DNA of 64,000 bases from Clostridia bacterium (GCA_017510525.1 JAFWNC010000013.1:20169-84168); one strand, 5' to 3'; positions 39,264-49,485 are shown, numbered from the stretch's first letter. Notes: generated from the sequence alone by a model not told the origin. Numbers and translations are program-made.

Positions 39264-41564
39264 TTATCTATTTTTCTCATATTCATCTCTAATATCATTA
39301 ATATATTCCCCAATAATCTCCTTATACTCCCTATCACTCTTAAATTTTTCTGAAGCAACCCTACTCATGTCCTTCATAGAAGAAACAATATTCTTACCAA
39401 AACCAGAAGTATGATTATGAACCTTAACCTTATCAGAACCTCTAAGAACAGATTTACTACCGATCTCAAAATCCATGTTAGCCTTATGCTCATTATTCTT
39501 ATAAAATAACAACTGTTGAAAAGACATAATATAAGTAGCATTCTGAACCTTATCAAAATTCTCTAAAACAACTAATTCATAATCAGGGAAACCGACAATA
39601 CTATATCCAGCTAAAGAAGTATTACCAAGAATTACAGGATATTCACTCATTCCACCTAGCTCATCATAGAAATCTTTAATAGTCTTAGATGAAATCTTAA
39701 CCTTACTAGGCTTTTTATTACCACGAGAAAAAATAGTAGTTTTAATATCATCCTCTTTTCTCTTTTCAGGAACAACATTTTCCTCTCCACCTATATAAAT
39801 AGACTTTGTTTTTTTCAAATCATCAAAAAACTCGTCTTTCTTAAGAAGTCCACGAATCTTTTCACAATCTTCATCAGAAATAAAACCATTTTTATTAATT
39901 CTTTCAAGCTCATCATCAGAAATAATAAAACTTGTATACAATTCCTTTATTCTATCCTTACTAATTCTTTCATCAATAAAATCAGCAATACTATCAACAG
40001 AACTATTATCGCTTAAGATTGCACCAAACTGTTCAAAATCAATATTCTCCCTAACATAGCAATCATAAATATCTTTAGAATTTAATTTTCCATTCTCCAT
40101 AGACATTGATAAAAACACATAAACATCATCTTTAGGTAAAGACTTCAAAACATCAGAATTCAATTTTCCATCAATATAAAATTCTAAAAGTTCTTCAGTA
40201 GTATATAAATTTGAAATACAATCTAATGAAACAAGACCTTCATTATATAAACTAAACATACTTTTCTCAGATAAATCACCATTTGAATAAGCCTGTAAAA
40301 CAGTATCTGAATCAAAATCATATAAATTATAAAAGTCTTTATTTATAAACTCATTATCATATAAAACAATAGATTTCTTAACAAAATCTGCCTTATCTAA
40401 TGAAGACTCAATTAATTCATTTCTCATATTTTCAAAATATTTTGATTTATCTTCCTCAGAAACTTTTCCAATCAATTCATTATTAAACATTTCAACAAAT
40501 CTATTATTGATTTTACCTTTATCTAATAAATTAGATAAAGTCTCAGCATTATAAAAATCTAAAAGATCTTTTCTCTCTGTATCAATATCTATTTTATCTA
40601 AAGACTTAAAGGAAAGAACATTAAGAATTTTCTCCGATTTCATCATATTATTATCAGAAAACTTGATTAAATCCTTAACTAAAAACTTATCTCCATAACC
40701 TCTAAAAATATCATCAGATGTTAAAGAATAAACATATTTATTATTATGAGTTTTAATAATCTCATCAACATCTAATTTAAGAACACTCTCTTTTGAAGGC
40801 TTTAAAACCTTCATCTCCTTATCTGTTAATAAACCTTTTAAATATAATTTACAAATTTCATCGCCTTCAAGCAATTTCAAAAGTCTAAATCCAACTTTTT
40901 CTTTTTTAGGATCATCAACAAATTTATTATAAAGTAAAGCCATTTTCTCATAATCATTTTCAACTTCATCAAAATCATCTAAATCTTTAACAATAATATC
41001 TCTCATTTCACCTTTAGAAACTAAGCCATCTTTCACTAAATTCATAGCATCTAAAATTGTTATCTTATCAAAAAAACCTATTTCATCTAAAGCTTTAACA
41101 GTTATCCCGCCTCTATATAAGTTATAAACCATAAAATCTAGCATATCAGCAATTCTAGTTTCAACACCTGAGTCGACTTCATATTTAAAATGTTGCATTA
41201 AAAATAAACATAATCTTATTCTATTATCATCATTGATTAATTCATAAAAATCTTCAAGTTCTTTAGCTATATAATCCAAAGATCTAGGATCATATTTTGC
41301 CTCATAATATGCTTGAGAAATATTGTATACATCATTATATGTTAATTCCCTGTCATTCTTCGAACACTCACGCATATTAATAATAACCTTTGCTACAGTT
41401 CTACGTGTAATACCAATTTCATAATTCCCAATATCATAGTCAGTATCTTTATCATAAATGCTTTTATAGCAAAATTTATTTCCTTTTCTAAAAACAGTTT
41501 TATTCTTTATAGCATCAACAAAAGAATCTTTTCTAAGTTCTCCTGCTTTTCTAAAATCATCCAT
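39264..41564 (-). CDS. Large acidic helical-repeat protein, unknown function
   Basis: The 766-residue protein has no membrane segment or signal peptide. From residue about 170 to 590 it repeats short paired helices of the form LL-x-KGLLTDKEMK or LYNEGLVSLDCISNLYTTEELL (a variable SHOCT/EF-hand-like helical solenoid). The C-terminal 170 residues form a different domain (YPVILGNTSLAGYSIVGFPD, then FEIGSKSVLRGSDKVKVHN). It is probably cytoplasmic. It is followed by no other gene on its strand and preceded by a small ALDH-like protein. I cannot assign a function. Confidence 0.75.
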   Translation of the reverse strand: MDDFRKAGELRKDSFVDAIKNKTVFRKGNKFCYKSIYDKDTDYDIGNYEIGITRRTVAKVIINMRECSKNDRELTYNDVYNISQAYYEAKYDPRSLDYIAKELEDFYELINDDNRIRLCLFLMQHFKYEVDSGVETRIADMLDFMVYNLYRGGITVKALDEIGFFDKITILDAMNLVKDGLVSKGEMRDIIVKDLDDFDEVENDYEKMALLYNKFVDDPKKEKVGFRLLKLLEGDEICKLYLKGLLTDKEMKVLKPSKESVLKLDVDEIIKTHNNKYVYSLTSDDIFRGYGDKFLVKDLIKFSDNNMMKSEKILNVLSFKSLDKIDIDTERKDLLDFYNAETLSNLLDKGKINNRFVEMFNNELIGKVSEEDKSKYFENMRNELIESSLDKADFVKKSIVLYDNEFINKDFYNLYDFDSDTVLQAYSNGDLSEKSMFSLYNEGLVSLDCISNLYTTEELLEFYIDGKLNSDVLKSLPKDDVYVFLSMSMENGKLNSKDIYDCYVRENIDFEQFGAILSDNSSVDSIADFIDERISKDRIKELYTSFIISDDELERINKNGFISDEDCEKIRGLLKKDEFFDDLKKTKSIYIGGEENVVPEKRKEDDIKTTIFSRGNKKPSKVKISSKTIKDFYDELGGMSEYPVILGNTSLAGYSIVGFPDYELVVLENFDKVQNATYIMSFQQLLFYKNNEHKANMDFEIGSKSVLRGSDKVKVHNHTSGFGKNIVSSMKDMSRVASEKFKSDREYKEIIGEYINDIRDEYEKNR

Positions 41565-41583
41565 CCTTCTTTAAACATCCTTC

Positions 41584-42396
41584 CTAACACATTTTCTTCA
41601 TAAAAACTAGCTTACTCTCATCAAAATCAAATTCATAGTTTTTACATGGATTAGTATTAACATAAACATTTTCAGCCTTAACCTTTTGAAGAAATTCAAA
41701 AGCTTTTTGTCTATCTTTTGTATAGATAGCAGCATTTTTTAAAACTCCAAAATCATTAATTTTCTTAATAGAATTTTCAAAATCTTCTGAATAATATCTA
41801 ATATTAATATCATTATAATAAGCAAACTTATCCATAGCCATAAACTCATCTTTAAAACTTCTATCATCTATAAAAACATAAATCTCATTAGAATTCTCAA
41901 AAATAGATTTAATAGTAACTCTTCTAGAGAAATCTAAATATTCAAACTTATTACCGAAATAAACAACACAATCATATTTCTCTTGAGTACTATAAAAATC
42001 TTCGTATGTATTAGAATTTATGTGACTTATTCTATCAGAAACTTTTCTGGCAATTTCAACTAAAATAGTATTAATAGCCAAAAGCTTATCTTTTAAGAAA
42101 AACACAACATCATTATCAGTTCTAATAGAAATAAGAATCATAGACAAAATTGAATAAGGATTAGTTTGATTAATAAAAGCAACTCTACCTATACCGCTAA
42201 CAAATTCCTTCGTATTTTTGAAGTCATTATTAATAACACTCTCTTTATTTTCATATTTATCAAAAATACCAAGTAATTTATCAAAATCAATATCATAATC
42301 CCAATTCTTTTTCTCTAAGTCAATGATTTCAAGTATTTTATCTTTATTATTTAAAAATTCATTTTTTATTTTATCAATAATATTACTACTATCCAT
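41584..42396 (-). CDS. Divergent ALDH-fold-like protein
   Basis: The 270-residue protein resembles a shortened aldehyde-dehydrogenase/ProA fold: GRVAFINQTNPYSILSMILI corresponds to the cofactor-side Gxxx-NP segment and NVYVNTNPCKNYEF to a late catalytic-domain motif. The catalytic Cys motif and the NAD-binding GxTxxG are not visible, so it may be non-enzymatic. GGAGGTGA precedes ATG 42396. It is transcribed just before the 39264 gene, perhaps a functional pair. This relationship is my inference and weak. Confidence 0.6.
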   Translation of the reverse strand: MDSSNIIDKIKNEFLNNKDKILEIIDLEKKNWDYDIDFDKLLGIFDKYENKESVINNDFKNTKEFVSGIGRVAFINQTNPYSILSMILISIRTDNDVVFFLKDKLLAINTILVEIARKVSDRISHINSNTYEDFYSTQEKYDCVVYFGNKFEYLDFSRRVTIKSIFENSNEIYVFIDDRSFKDEFMAMDKFAYYNDINIRYYSEDFENSIKKINDFGVLKNAAIYTKDRQKAFEFLQKVKAENVYVNTNPCKNYEFDFDESKLVFMKKMC

Positions 42397-42419
42397 AAAA
42401 TCACCTCCACAAGGCACCC

Positions 42420-42477
42420 CTATACATCGCAAGGGTGAGCATCGCTCGTCCGTTCTCCAACGCCCAACTCTATACAT
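42420..42477. repeat. GC-rich palindromic repeat
   Basis: GGGTGAGCATCGCTCGTCCG then TTCTCCAACGCCCAACTCTA, in the gap upstream of the 41584 gene. Confidence 0.55.
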
Positions 42478-42549
42478 TATTCCACAAAAATCTCATAATG
42501 CGCCACCTCTATTATACCACTTTATGTAAACATTTGCAAGTTTTACCAA

Positions 42550-42577
42550 AAAAAGAGGCAAAGGAGCGGCCTCTTTA
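42550..42577 (-). terminator. Terminator after the prepilin-like gene
   Basis: AAAGAGGC/GCCTCTTT arms with TTTTTTT following on the minus strand. Confidence 0.85.
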
Positions 42578-42601
42578 CCTCATTTGCATTTATTATTCTA
42601 T

Positions 42602-43904
42602 CTATTTTACAACATATCCTGTTCCAGAACTATTTGTAGATAAAACATCTGAATTTAAAGTAACAACAGGAAAAATGCTTTTTGAATCATAATATACATC
42701 ACCATTTGAACGATACATACTTCTTGATTCGAAATAACCGTTTATATAATATACAAATATAAAATCCACAATTATTCTTACTATCCGCAGTATAATGTCC
42801 TACACACCTCGAAGCAATCCAATAATTTGTACTACTAGCATTAGGTAATAATATTTCTTTATATATTATACCTAACAATTGTGATGTTGTATTATATTTA
42901 TCTGTATTATAATATGTTTTATATGGTTTTATCTTTGTTGCAGTTGTTATTACAGTATCTTCTGATTTTAATATAAATGAAGATTGTTCATTATTTTTTA
43001 ATCCAGATTTATTTTCTATATCATCTATTACAGATTTTATTTCCATACTGTACATTACTGGAAATTTTTGTTTATTATCCGTATACTCGTATGGTTGAGT
43101 ACCATAGTCTTCATAAGAGTTCTTATAATCTACCCAATCACTACCTCCAGCTTTAACAAAATCCTCCTCCGATATACTTCTTGCTTCTATTCCTTTACTT
43201 GAATTACTATATAGGCTGCTACAAGCATCATTTAATAATTTAACAGCATTATTATATCCTTGTGCTCCTCGGAATTTAACAGTTCCACTAGCATAATTTT
43301 TTGGTACCATTTCAATTTTACCACTAGTTAAATCAATATCTAAAACTCTCCATTCAGTTACCCTAAAACTTCCACCTTCACCACTACTTAAATTCTCAGT
43401 TCCACTCTCATTAGAAGTTGCCAATTCTTTGTCCCAAACATAAGTTCCGCTTGGGCTATAACTTACTTCATCCCCAACTTCAATCTGAGTTATTACATCA
43501 TCCTCACTCCATACTTTACCATTCTCAGCAATTGTATACTTCTTCCCATCTTTTCCAGTAATAATAGCAGGAAGAGAATTAATAGTATTAACTCCTGTTA
43601 ATCCAAGCGAATTATTTAATTTAATATAATCAATCTCATTATGACTACTAGCAGCTTCAGACACATAATCATCTTCACCATAATCTTTTCTAATACCAGT
43701 TGCCTCAAAAACAGCAGACTCAATTCTCTCTCTTTCCTCAGACTCTTCATGAGCCTCTTTAGATTCTTTAGTTCTAGTAATAATACCATTTTCACCAACA
43801 GTCATAGAAAGAGTTATACCAGCTAAAATAAGTAAAACAATAACAGTTATAATAAGTGCAATTAAAGTAATACCTATATCACTTTCTCTCTTAAAAAACT
43901 TCAT
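42602..43904 (-). CDS. Prepilin-like secreted protein read through a CGG +1 shift
   Basis: ATG 43904 (AAGGAG upstream) gives MKFFKRESDIGITLIALIIT, a type IV prepilin-like methylation/hydrophobic helix. The globular part has the WRVLDIDL and YWIASRCVGH features common in clostridial prepilin-tailed proteins. The first frame ends in a basic run (YKRLFRIKKYVSFKW). Skipping C at 42740 gives GYFESRSMYRSNGDVYYDSK and a tail FPVVTLNSD like the related gene at 53746, with stop 42602 (433 residues) just before the terminator. Probably a cell-surface or pilin-like adhesin; no pilus machinery is in the window. Confidence 0.85.
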
Positions 43905-43960
43905 CTTTTGAATCTCCTTATACAATCTTAAAATTAATATAACAATAATCAATTAAAAAA

Positions 43961-44857
43961 TCAATACTTTTTTGGCGTAATAAACCTGACATTTTTCTCT
44001 TTATTAAAAATTTTTAATTCACGAATATCTCCACCACATTCACCATCAACAGACCAAAAAATCTCATCCTCAGATTTAATTTCAACCGTTGGAGATTGAA
44101 AAAACAAAATATTCTCATCTTTTAAATTTCCAGTAATCATCTTAAAAATAATTTTCATAACTTGTAAAAAGTTTTTAGGAGGCTTAACCAAAACAACTTC
44201 AAGTTTTCCATCATCCATCGCAACATCATTTTTTCTAAACAACTTAAAACCACCAATATAATGAGAATTACTTATACTACCAAAAACAAATTCATCCTCA
44301 AGCTCAACATCACCAATTTTAAATTTCAACTTATATTTCTTAATATTAAAAACTTCCTTAAGCCCATTTAAAATATAAGCTAGTCTACCAATCTTATTTT
44401 TTAAATCAACACTAGTATCATAAGAAGTCTTAGAAAAAACTCCAAAAGAAACAACATAATTAAAAACTCTACCATTAAGAATCCCCGTGTCAATAACCTT
44501 TTCCTCATAATCTTTTATATATTTTGAAATATGTAATCTATTAAAAGAAATATTTAAACTTTTAGCAAAATCATTAGTAGTGCCAGAAGGAATAAAGCAA
44601 ACCTTAACATCCTTATTTCTCTCATAAAGGCCTTCAATAGTTTCATTCAAAGTACCATCGCCACCACAAGCTAAAATAATATTAAACTCCTTATCATAAT
44701 CCTCTAAAATCTTTGTAGCATTATATTCCCTTGTAGTATACTTAATATCAACCTCATAGCCATTTAATTTCAAATTATCCTCAATTCTATCAATATATCT
44801 ACCAATATCTGCCATACCAGAACGAGGATTAACAATTGCTAAAATTTTATTTTCCAT
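43961..44857 (-). CDS. YegS/DgkB-type lipid kinase
   Basis: The 298-residue kinase has the DAGK catalytic signature ILACGGDGTLNETI and the start NPRSGMADIGRYIDRI, with the C-terminal domain FWSVDGECGGD. It phosphorylates diacylglycerol or a related lipid, returning it to phospholipid synthesis. Intact and normal length; AAGGATAAG precedes the ATG. It lies 56 bases upstream of the prepilin-like gene in the same direction, but a functional link is not evident. Confidence 0.93.
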   Translation of the reverse strand: MENKILAIVNPRSGMADIGRYIDRIEDNLKLNGYEVDIKYTTREYNATKILEDYDKEFNIILACGGDGTLNETIEGLYERNKDVKVCFIPSGTTNDFAKSLNISFNRLHISKYIKDYEEKVIDTGILNGRVFNYVVSFGVFSKTSYDTSVDLKNKIGRLAYILNGLKEVFNIKKYKLKFKIGDVELEDEFVFGSISNSHYIGGFKLFRKNDVAMDDGKLEVVLVKPPKNFLQVMKIIFKMITGNLKDENILFFQSPTVEIKSEDEIFWSVDGECGGDIRELKIFNKEKNVRFITPKKY

Positions 44858-44894
44858 ATTTCTTATCCTTTATCATAAATTATATATCTGTAAA

Positions 44895-44916
44895 AAGCCG
44901 GCAGATGCCGGCTTAT
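44895..44916 (-). terminator. Terminator overlapping the end of the 44913 ORF
   Basis: AAGCCGGC/GCCGGCTT arms with a T-run on the minus strand. Confidence 0.85.
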
Positions 44917-45281
44917 AACAGATATCTTATTTGATTCAGTCTAGTAACAATATTTTGTAGTCTTTTCCGATAAACTTTAAGATAATGCATCTCGTCTGAA
45001 AGCTTGTTCATTTTATAATTACAAATCTGTTTTTTAAAAAATTTTTTTATCCTATCAAAGATAGAATTACTATTTTCTCCAAAAACTACAGAAATGTTTT
45101 CTGAATACCAAAATTCCAAGTTTTCAATTCTAACGTTTATAAATATATCAATTATCGAAATCAATTCCTCAACAATAGATATATATTCATTGCAATTATC
45201 TCTAACAAAAAGCTTATCTTCAGCTATTCCATATTCTATACACTGAATACATTCCTGAACTTGCCGTAAATATTTAACCAT
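44913..45281 (-). CDS. Orphan ORF with two in-frame CGG codons
   Basis: The 122-residue frame from ATG 45281 (AGAGGAG upstream) is helical and charged, with no recognised family. Two CGG codons are in frame: codon 6 (C at 45266) and codon 105 (C at 44969). If CGG always caused a +1 shift, the product would be a 14-residue peptide, so this ORF needs CGG as arginine or is not a functional protein. It is thus the one direct conflict with the CGG rule seen elsewhere. If only the second shifted, the stop would be at 44936. It may be acquired, decaying or non-coding. Confidence 0.5.
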   Translation of the reverse strand: MVKYLRQVQECIQCIEYGIAEDKLFVRDNCNEYISIVEELISIIDIFINVRIENLEFWYSENISVVFGENSNSIFDRIKKFFKKQICNYKMNKLSDEMHYLKVYRKRLQNIVTRLNQIRYLL

Positions 45282-45387
45282 ATTATTCACTCCTCTCAAG
45301 TCCTTGTCCAATAGTTAAATTATGTAAATATGATATAATAATTGTCGGAATTTGTCAATATTATATATATAATACAGATTATTTTTC

Positions 45388-45416
45388 TTGACAGTTTTTA
45401 ATATTAAAAATATAAT
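45388..45416 (+). promoter_or_regulatory. Aquaporin gene promoter
   Basis: Near-consensus TTGACA (45388-45393), 17 bases, TATAAT (45411-45416), 31 bases before the start codon. Confidence 0.85.
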
Positions 45417-45446
45417 TCAAATATAATAAAAAAAGGAGGAAGAACA

Positions 45447-46121
45447 ATGAAAAAATATTTATGTGAATTCATTGGAACTGCAGTACTTGTTCTATTTGGA
45501 TGTGGTAGTGCAGTAATCGCTGGAGGATCTTTAGGCGTTTTCGGAATTGCAATGGCTTTTGGACTTTCTATAGTTGCCATGGCTTATGCTATTGGAAATA
45601 TATCTGGATGTCATATTAATCCAGCAGTATCTCTAGCAATGCTTATAAACAAAAAAATGAGCTTAAAAGATTTTATAGGATATGTAATAGCTCAAGTAGC
45701 TGGTGCTTTCGCTGGAATTGGAATTTTATATTCTATACTTTACAGTTCAGAAATTGGAACAGATGCTTTAGGAGCAAATGGATTTGAATCATTATCAGCT
45801 GTTAATTTAAGTATGATTAGTGCAATCGTTGTTGAAATTGTATTAACATTTGTATTTATATACACAATTTTAGGAGTAACATCAGACGAGAAAAAATCAT
45901 CAGTTGCTGGAATTGTAATTGGTTTAACACTTGCATTTGTTCACATTTTAGGAATTAATTTAACAGGAACATCTGTAAATCCTGCTAGAAGCTTAGCTCC
46001 AGCCGTAATTCAAGGAGGAAAAGCATTAGAACAAGTTTGGGTATTTATAGTAGCACCATTTGTAGGATCAGCACTTGCCGCACTAGTATATAATTTATTA
46101 AATGCAAAAGAAGAAAAATAA
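45447..46121 (+). CDS. Aquaporin / MIP-family channel
   Basis: The 224-residue channel has six membrane helices and two half-helix NPA motifs (GCHINPAVSLAM and GTSVNPARSLAPA). The second NPARSL with the residues around it resembles water-type AqpZ rather than glycerol-type GlpF, in which Asp follows NPA(R). AAAAGGAGG precedes the ATG. It has its own promoter and terminator. It is intact and contains no CGG codon in frame. Confidence 0.94.
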   Translation: MKKYLCEFIGTAVLVLFGCGSAVIAGGSLGVFGIAMAFGLSIVAMAYAIGNISGCHINPAVSLAMLINKKMSLKDFIGYVIAQVAGAFAGIGILYSILYSSEIGTDALGANGFESLSAVNLSMISAIVVEIVLTFVFIYTILGVTSDEKKSSVAGIVIGLTLAFVHILGINLTGTSVNPARSLAPAVIQGGKALEQVWVFIVAPFVGSALAALVYNLLNAKEEK

Positions 46122-46132
46122 AAATATAGATA

Positions 46133-46167
46133 AAAAAAGACTTTGGAAAAAATCCAAAGTCTTTTTT
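46133..46167 (+). terminator. Terminator after the aquaporin gene
   Basis: AAAAAAGACTTTGGA/TCCAAAGTCTTTTTT arms with a T-run on plus. Confidence 0.9.
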
Positions 46168-46175
46168 TATTATTT

Positions 46176-46250
46176 TGGAGGCGTTGGGCGGATTCGAACC
46201 GCCGAATCAGAGTTTTGCAGACTCGTGCCTTACCACTTGGCTACAACGCC
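46176..46250 (-). tRNA. tRNA-Cys (GCA)
   Basis: Read on minus, acceptor GGCGTTG pairs with CAACGCC, the anticodon loop is CTGCAAA (anticodon GCA), T arm GGCGG-TTCGAAT-CCGCC, discriminator T and an encoded CCA. One non-pair (27-43) occurs in the anticodon stem. Its loop is the normal seven bases. Confidence 0.95.
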
Positions 46251-46254
46251 GAGT

Positions 46255-46412
46255 AGAACAATAGCGGACATTTTTTCAGTGTCAGACTAATGAAATCTAT
46301 TACAAAGTCCGCGTAATTGTTCGTGTGCGAAAATTTCGAAGAAATTTTCTGTACAATGTTGGCCGAAGGCTTTTATATAATAGGAAATGCGGAGCACTTT
46401 CCTATTATATAA
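46255..46412. repeat. Structured 157-bp repeat, copy 1
   Basis: GAACAATAGCGGAC pairs with GTCCGCGTAATTGTTC, then a hairpin CGAAAATTTCG-AAGAAATTTTC and a long hairpin TATATAATAGGAAA/TTTCCTATTATATA. A near-identical copy lies at 56894-57050. It sits between the two tRNA genes. Probably a small non-autonomous mobile element or structured RNA; no ORF. Confidence 0.85.
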
Positions 46413-46483
46413 AAAAAAAGAATAATTAATGATATTTAATTATATTATTAAACCTTAAATATATTCATTAAATATTCATAAAA

Positions 46484-46559
46484 TGGAGCGGGAAACGGGG
46501 CTCAAACCCGCGACCTCCGCCTTGGCAAGGCGGCGCTCTATCAACTGAGCTATTCCCGC
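46484..46559 (-). tRNA. tRNA-Gly (GCC)
   Basis: Acceptor GCGGGAA/TTCCCGC, anticodon loop TTGCCAA with anticodon GCC, T arm GCGGG-TTTGAGC-CCCGT, discriminator T and encoded CCA. The loop is the normal seven bases, so it would read GGC and GGT but is not by itself an obvious CGGN four-base reader. Confidence 0.95.
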
Positions 46560-46647
46560 GTGTTCTGTATGTGACATGAATAATAATAACAAAAAAAATC
46601 ATAAAAGTCAATGACTTATTTTAATTTTTTTTAATTCTATATTGTAA

Positions 46648-46752
46648 AAATTGAAATATAGTAATTTCTCAGCTTTGGCTGCGGACGCCCTGCTATTTTT
46701 CTACTTCGTAAAAAAACACCTGGCCACGCTTCGAAATTCTATATTTCAATTT
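46648..46752. repeat. Inverted-repeat-ended element (MITE-like)
   Basis: Ends AAATTGAAATATAG and CTATATTTCAATTT are inverted repeats around about 70 GC-richer bases (GGCTGCGGACGCCC). No ORF or second copy in the window. Confidence 0.6.
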
Positions 46753-46771
46753 CCAATAAATTTATAATTAT

Positions 46772-49410
46772 CTAATTATTTTTCTTTCTTTGAAAAACCT
46801 TTATAACTTCAATTATAGGAACAATAGCAAAAGCAAGTCCAAAAGCAACTAGTAGCTCTTTAAAACTAATTGAAGCAAAACCAAATAAATTAGCTAAAAT
46901 CGGAATATAAATAACTCCTAATGTAAGAACAGTAGTTAAAATAAAAGCACCAAACAACCACCAATTAAAATTACCAATCTTGAAAATAGAACCTCTTTGA
47001 GATCTCATAGAAATCGCATGAAACATCTCAATAAAATTAGCAGTTAAAAAAGCCATTGTCATTCCATCAACTGATTCAAAAACTCCGCCATTTTCCAAGC
47101 TCCATATATTGTCCAATAAAGAAAGACATAACAACAATAATAGCCATTATAAGTCCTTGAACAATCATATCAGTTCCAGCCCCATTAGAAAAAATACCTT
47201 CATTTGACTGACGAGGCTTTCTTTTCATCAAGTCCCCCTCCGCCTTTTCCATTCCAAGAGCCAATCCAGGTGTACTATCAGTAACCATATTAATCCATAA
47301 AAGCTGAGCAGGACTAACTATTGTAACTCCTAATACAGACGCAGTGAATATATATAAAACCTCTGCCATATTTGTTGAAAGCTGAAATTGAAGCACTTTT
47401 CTAATATTGTCATAAATCTTTCTTCCCTCTTCAACAGCATTAACAATAGTAGCAAAGTTATCATCAGCTAAAACCATATCAGATGCACCCTTTGTAACAT
47501 CAGTTCCAGTAATTCCCATACTAACACCAATATCAGCAGCTTTTATAGAAGGAGCATCATTTACCCCATCACCAGTCATAGCAACAACCAAATCTTGTGA
47601 CTTTAAAGCCCTAACAATTCTAGTTTTATGCTCTGGTTGAACTCTAGCGAATACAGAACATGTTTTAACTACTTCAATTAGCTCAATATCAGTTAATTTA
47701 TCTAACTGACTTCCTGTTATTGCCTCAGAAGATTCAGTAATAATCTGTAAATCCTTACCTATTGCAGTAGCTGTATCAATATGATCACCAGTAATCATAA
47801 CAGGTCTAACTCCAGCACTTTTACACTCTTTTATTGCCTCATACACCTCAGGTCTACAAGGATCAATCATTCCAACAAATCCAATAAAAATCAAATCATT
47901 TTCAATTTTATCATCATCAAAACTCTCTGGTTTATTAGAATACTCCTTAAAAGAAACACCTAAAACACGAAGAGCTTTATCAGCAAATTCTTTATTAACT
48001 CTTTTTATTTCAGTTTTAATCTCATCAGTAATAGGAATAATCTTTCCCTCATCTAAATATCCAGAACATCTATCTAAAAGGATTTCGCAAGCACCTTTAG
48101 TATATTGAACGAATTTTCCATTATAATCATGAACAGTTGACATCATCTTTCTATTAGAATCAAAAGGTGCTTCTCCAATTCTTGGAGCTTCAGCTTCTAA
48201 CCTATATTTTGGAAGTCCTATTTTATTAGCAAAATTAACTAAAGCACATTCAGTAGGCTCTCCAACAGACTCTGTTTCTCCTTCGACTAATTCAGCATCT
48301 GAACAAAGAGCCATAGCTCTTCCGAAGTAATTGTTCATCTGAAGTATAATTTTTAACAACAGTCATTTTATTTTGAGTTAAAGTACCTGTTTTATCTGTA
48401 CAAATAACTTGTGTACATCCAAGAGTTTCAACAGCACTAAGCTTTCTAATAAGAGCCTGTCTCTTAGACATTGTTGTAACTCCAATAGACAAAATAATTG
48501 TTACAACTGCTGGCAAACCTTCTGGAATAGCAGCAACAGCTAAAGCTACAGCAATCAAAAATGTATTTAATATATTTTCACCTGATAAATTACCACTTTT
48601 AATTACTCCAAAAATAAAAACAAATAAACTTATTCCAACAACAAGTTTTGTAAGAGTTTTTGATAATTCAGACATCTTTCTCTGAAGAGGCGTTTGTTCT
48701 TCTTCAACATTTTGAAGAGCATCAGCAATTTTACCCATCTCAGTATTCATCCCTGTTCCAACAACAACCGCTTTACCTCTACCATAAACAACAGAACTAC
48801 CACTATATAACATGTTCGTCCTATCACCTAAAGGAATATCAAGTGTATTATCTTGTAAATAAAGAATATCAATCATTTTATTAACAGGAACAGATTCACC
48901 TGTAATAGCAGCTTCTTCAACTTTTAAACTATGTGATTCCAAAATTCTACAATCAGCTGGAATTGAATCCCCCGCTTCTAATACAATAACATCACCAACA
49001 ACCAAATCCTCACTTTTAACAGTTTTTATGATACCATCTCTAATAACTTTAGAAGTTGATTTAGTCATCTCCATTAAAGAATCAATCGCATGCTCAGCTT
49101 TACTTTCTTGAACCATTCCCAAAATAGTATTAACAACAACAACAAATAAAATTATAAAAACATCTGTAAGATTCTCACCTTGAATAATAGATGTAAATGC
49201 TGAAATTCCAGCTGCTGATAAAAGCATTATTATCATAGGATCAGCTAAGGACTTAAAAAACCTCTTAACTAGACCATCTCTTTCAGGCTCTTTAAGTTTG
49301 TTTTTTCCATTCTTCTCAAGCCTAATTTCCGCTTCTTTAGAAGAAATTCCATTTTCATTAGAATTACATTCCCTCAAAACATCTTCAGTATCTCTCAAAT
49401 ATTCTTTCAA
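46772..49410 (-). CDS. P-type calcium-transporting ATPase with two CGG +1 shifts
   Basis: The cation pump of 878 residues has AITGESVPVN, the phosphorylation site CTDKTGTLTQNKMTVVKN, VAMTGDGVNDAPSIK and the PEGLP helix-4 motif AAIPEGLPAV, all of the Ca/Mn P2A class. Skipping C at 48324 (TTACTTCGGAAGAG) gives SDEQLLGRAMALCSDAE, and skipping C at 47087 (AAATGGCGGAGTTT) gives GKWGVFESVDGMTMAFLT. Both repairs restore the family order across three frames. TTG 49410 has AAAGGAG upstream and a promoter at 49486. Without the shifts, only the N-terminal third would be made. Confidence 0.94.
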
Positions 49411-49485
49411 AAAATCACTCCTTTGTGATAATACAAAATATTTATATTCTATATTATTTTTTTAACGTTTTATTTGCATATTTCA

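Noticed and set aside
46102..46290. Plus-strand ORF after the aquaporin gene
   Set aside because: It runs through the terminator and the tRNA-Cys gene in antisense and has no ribosome site.
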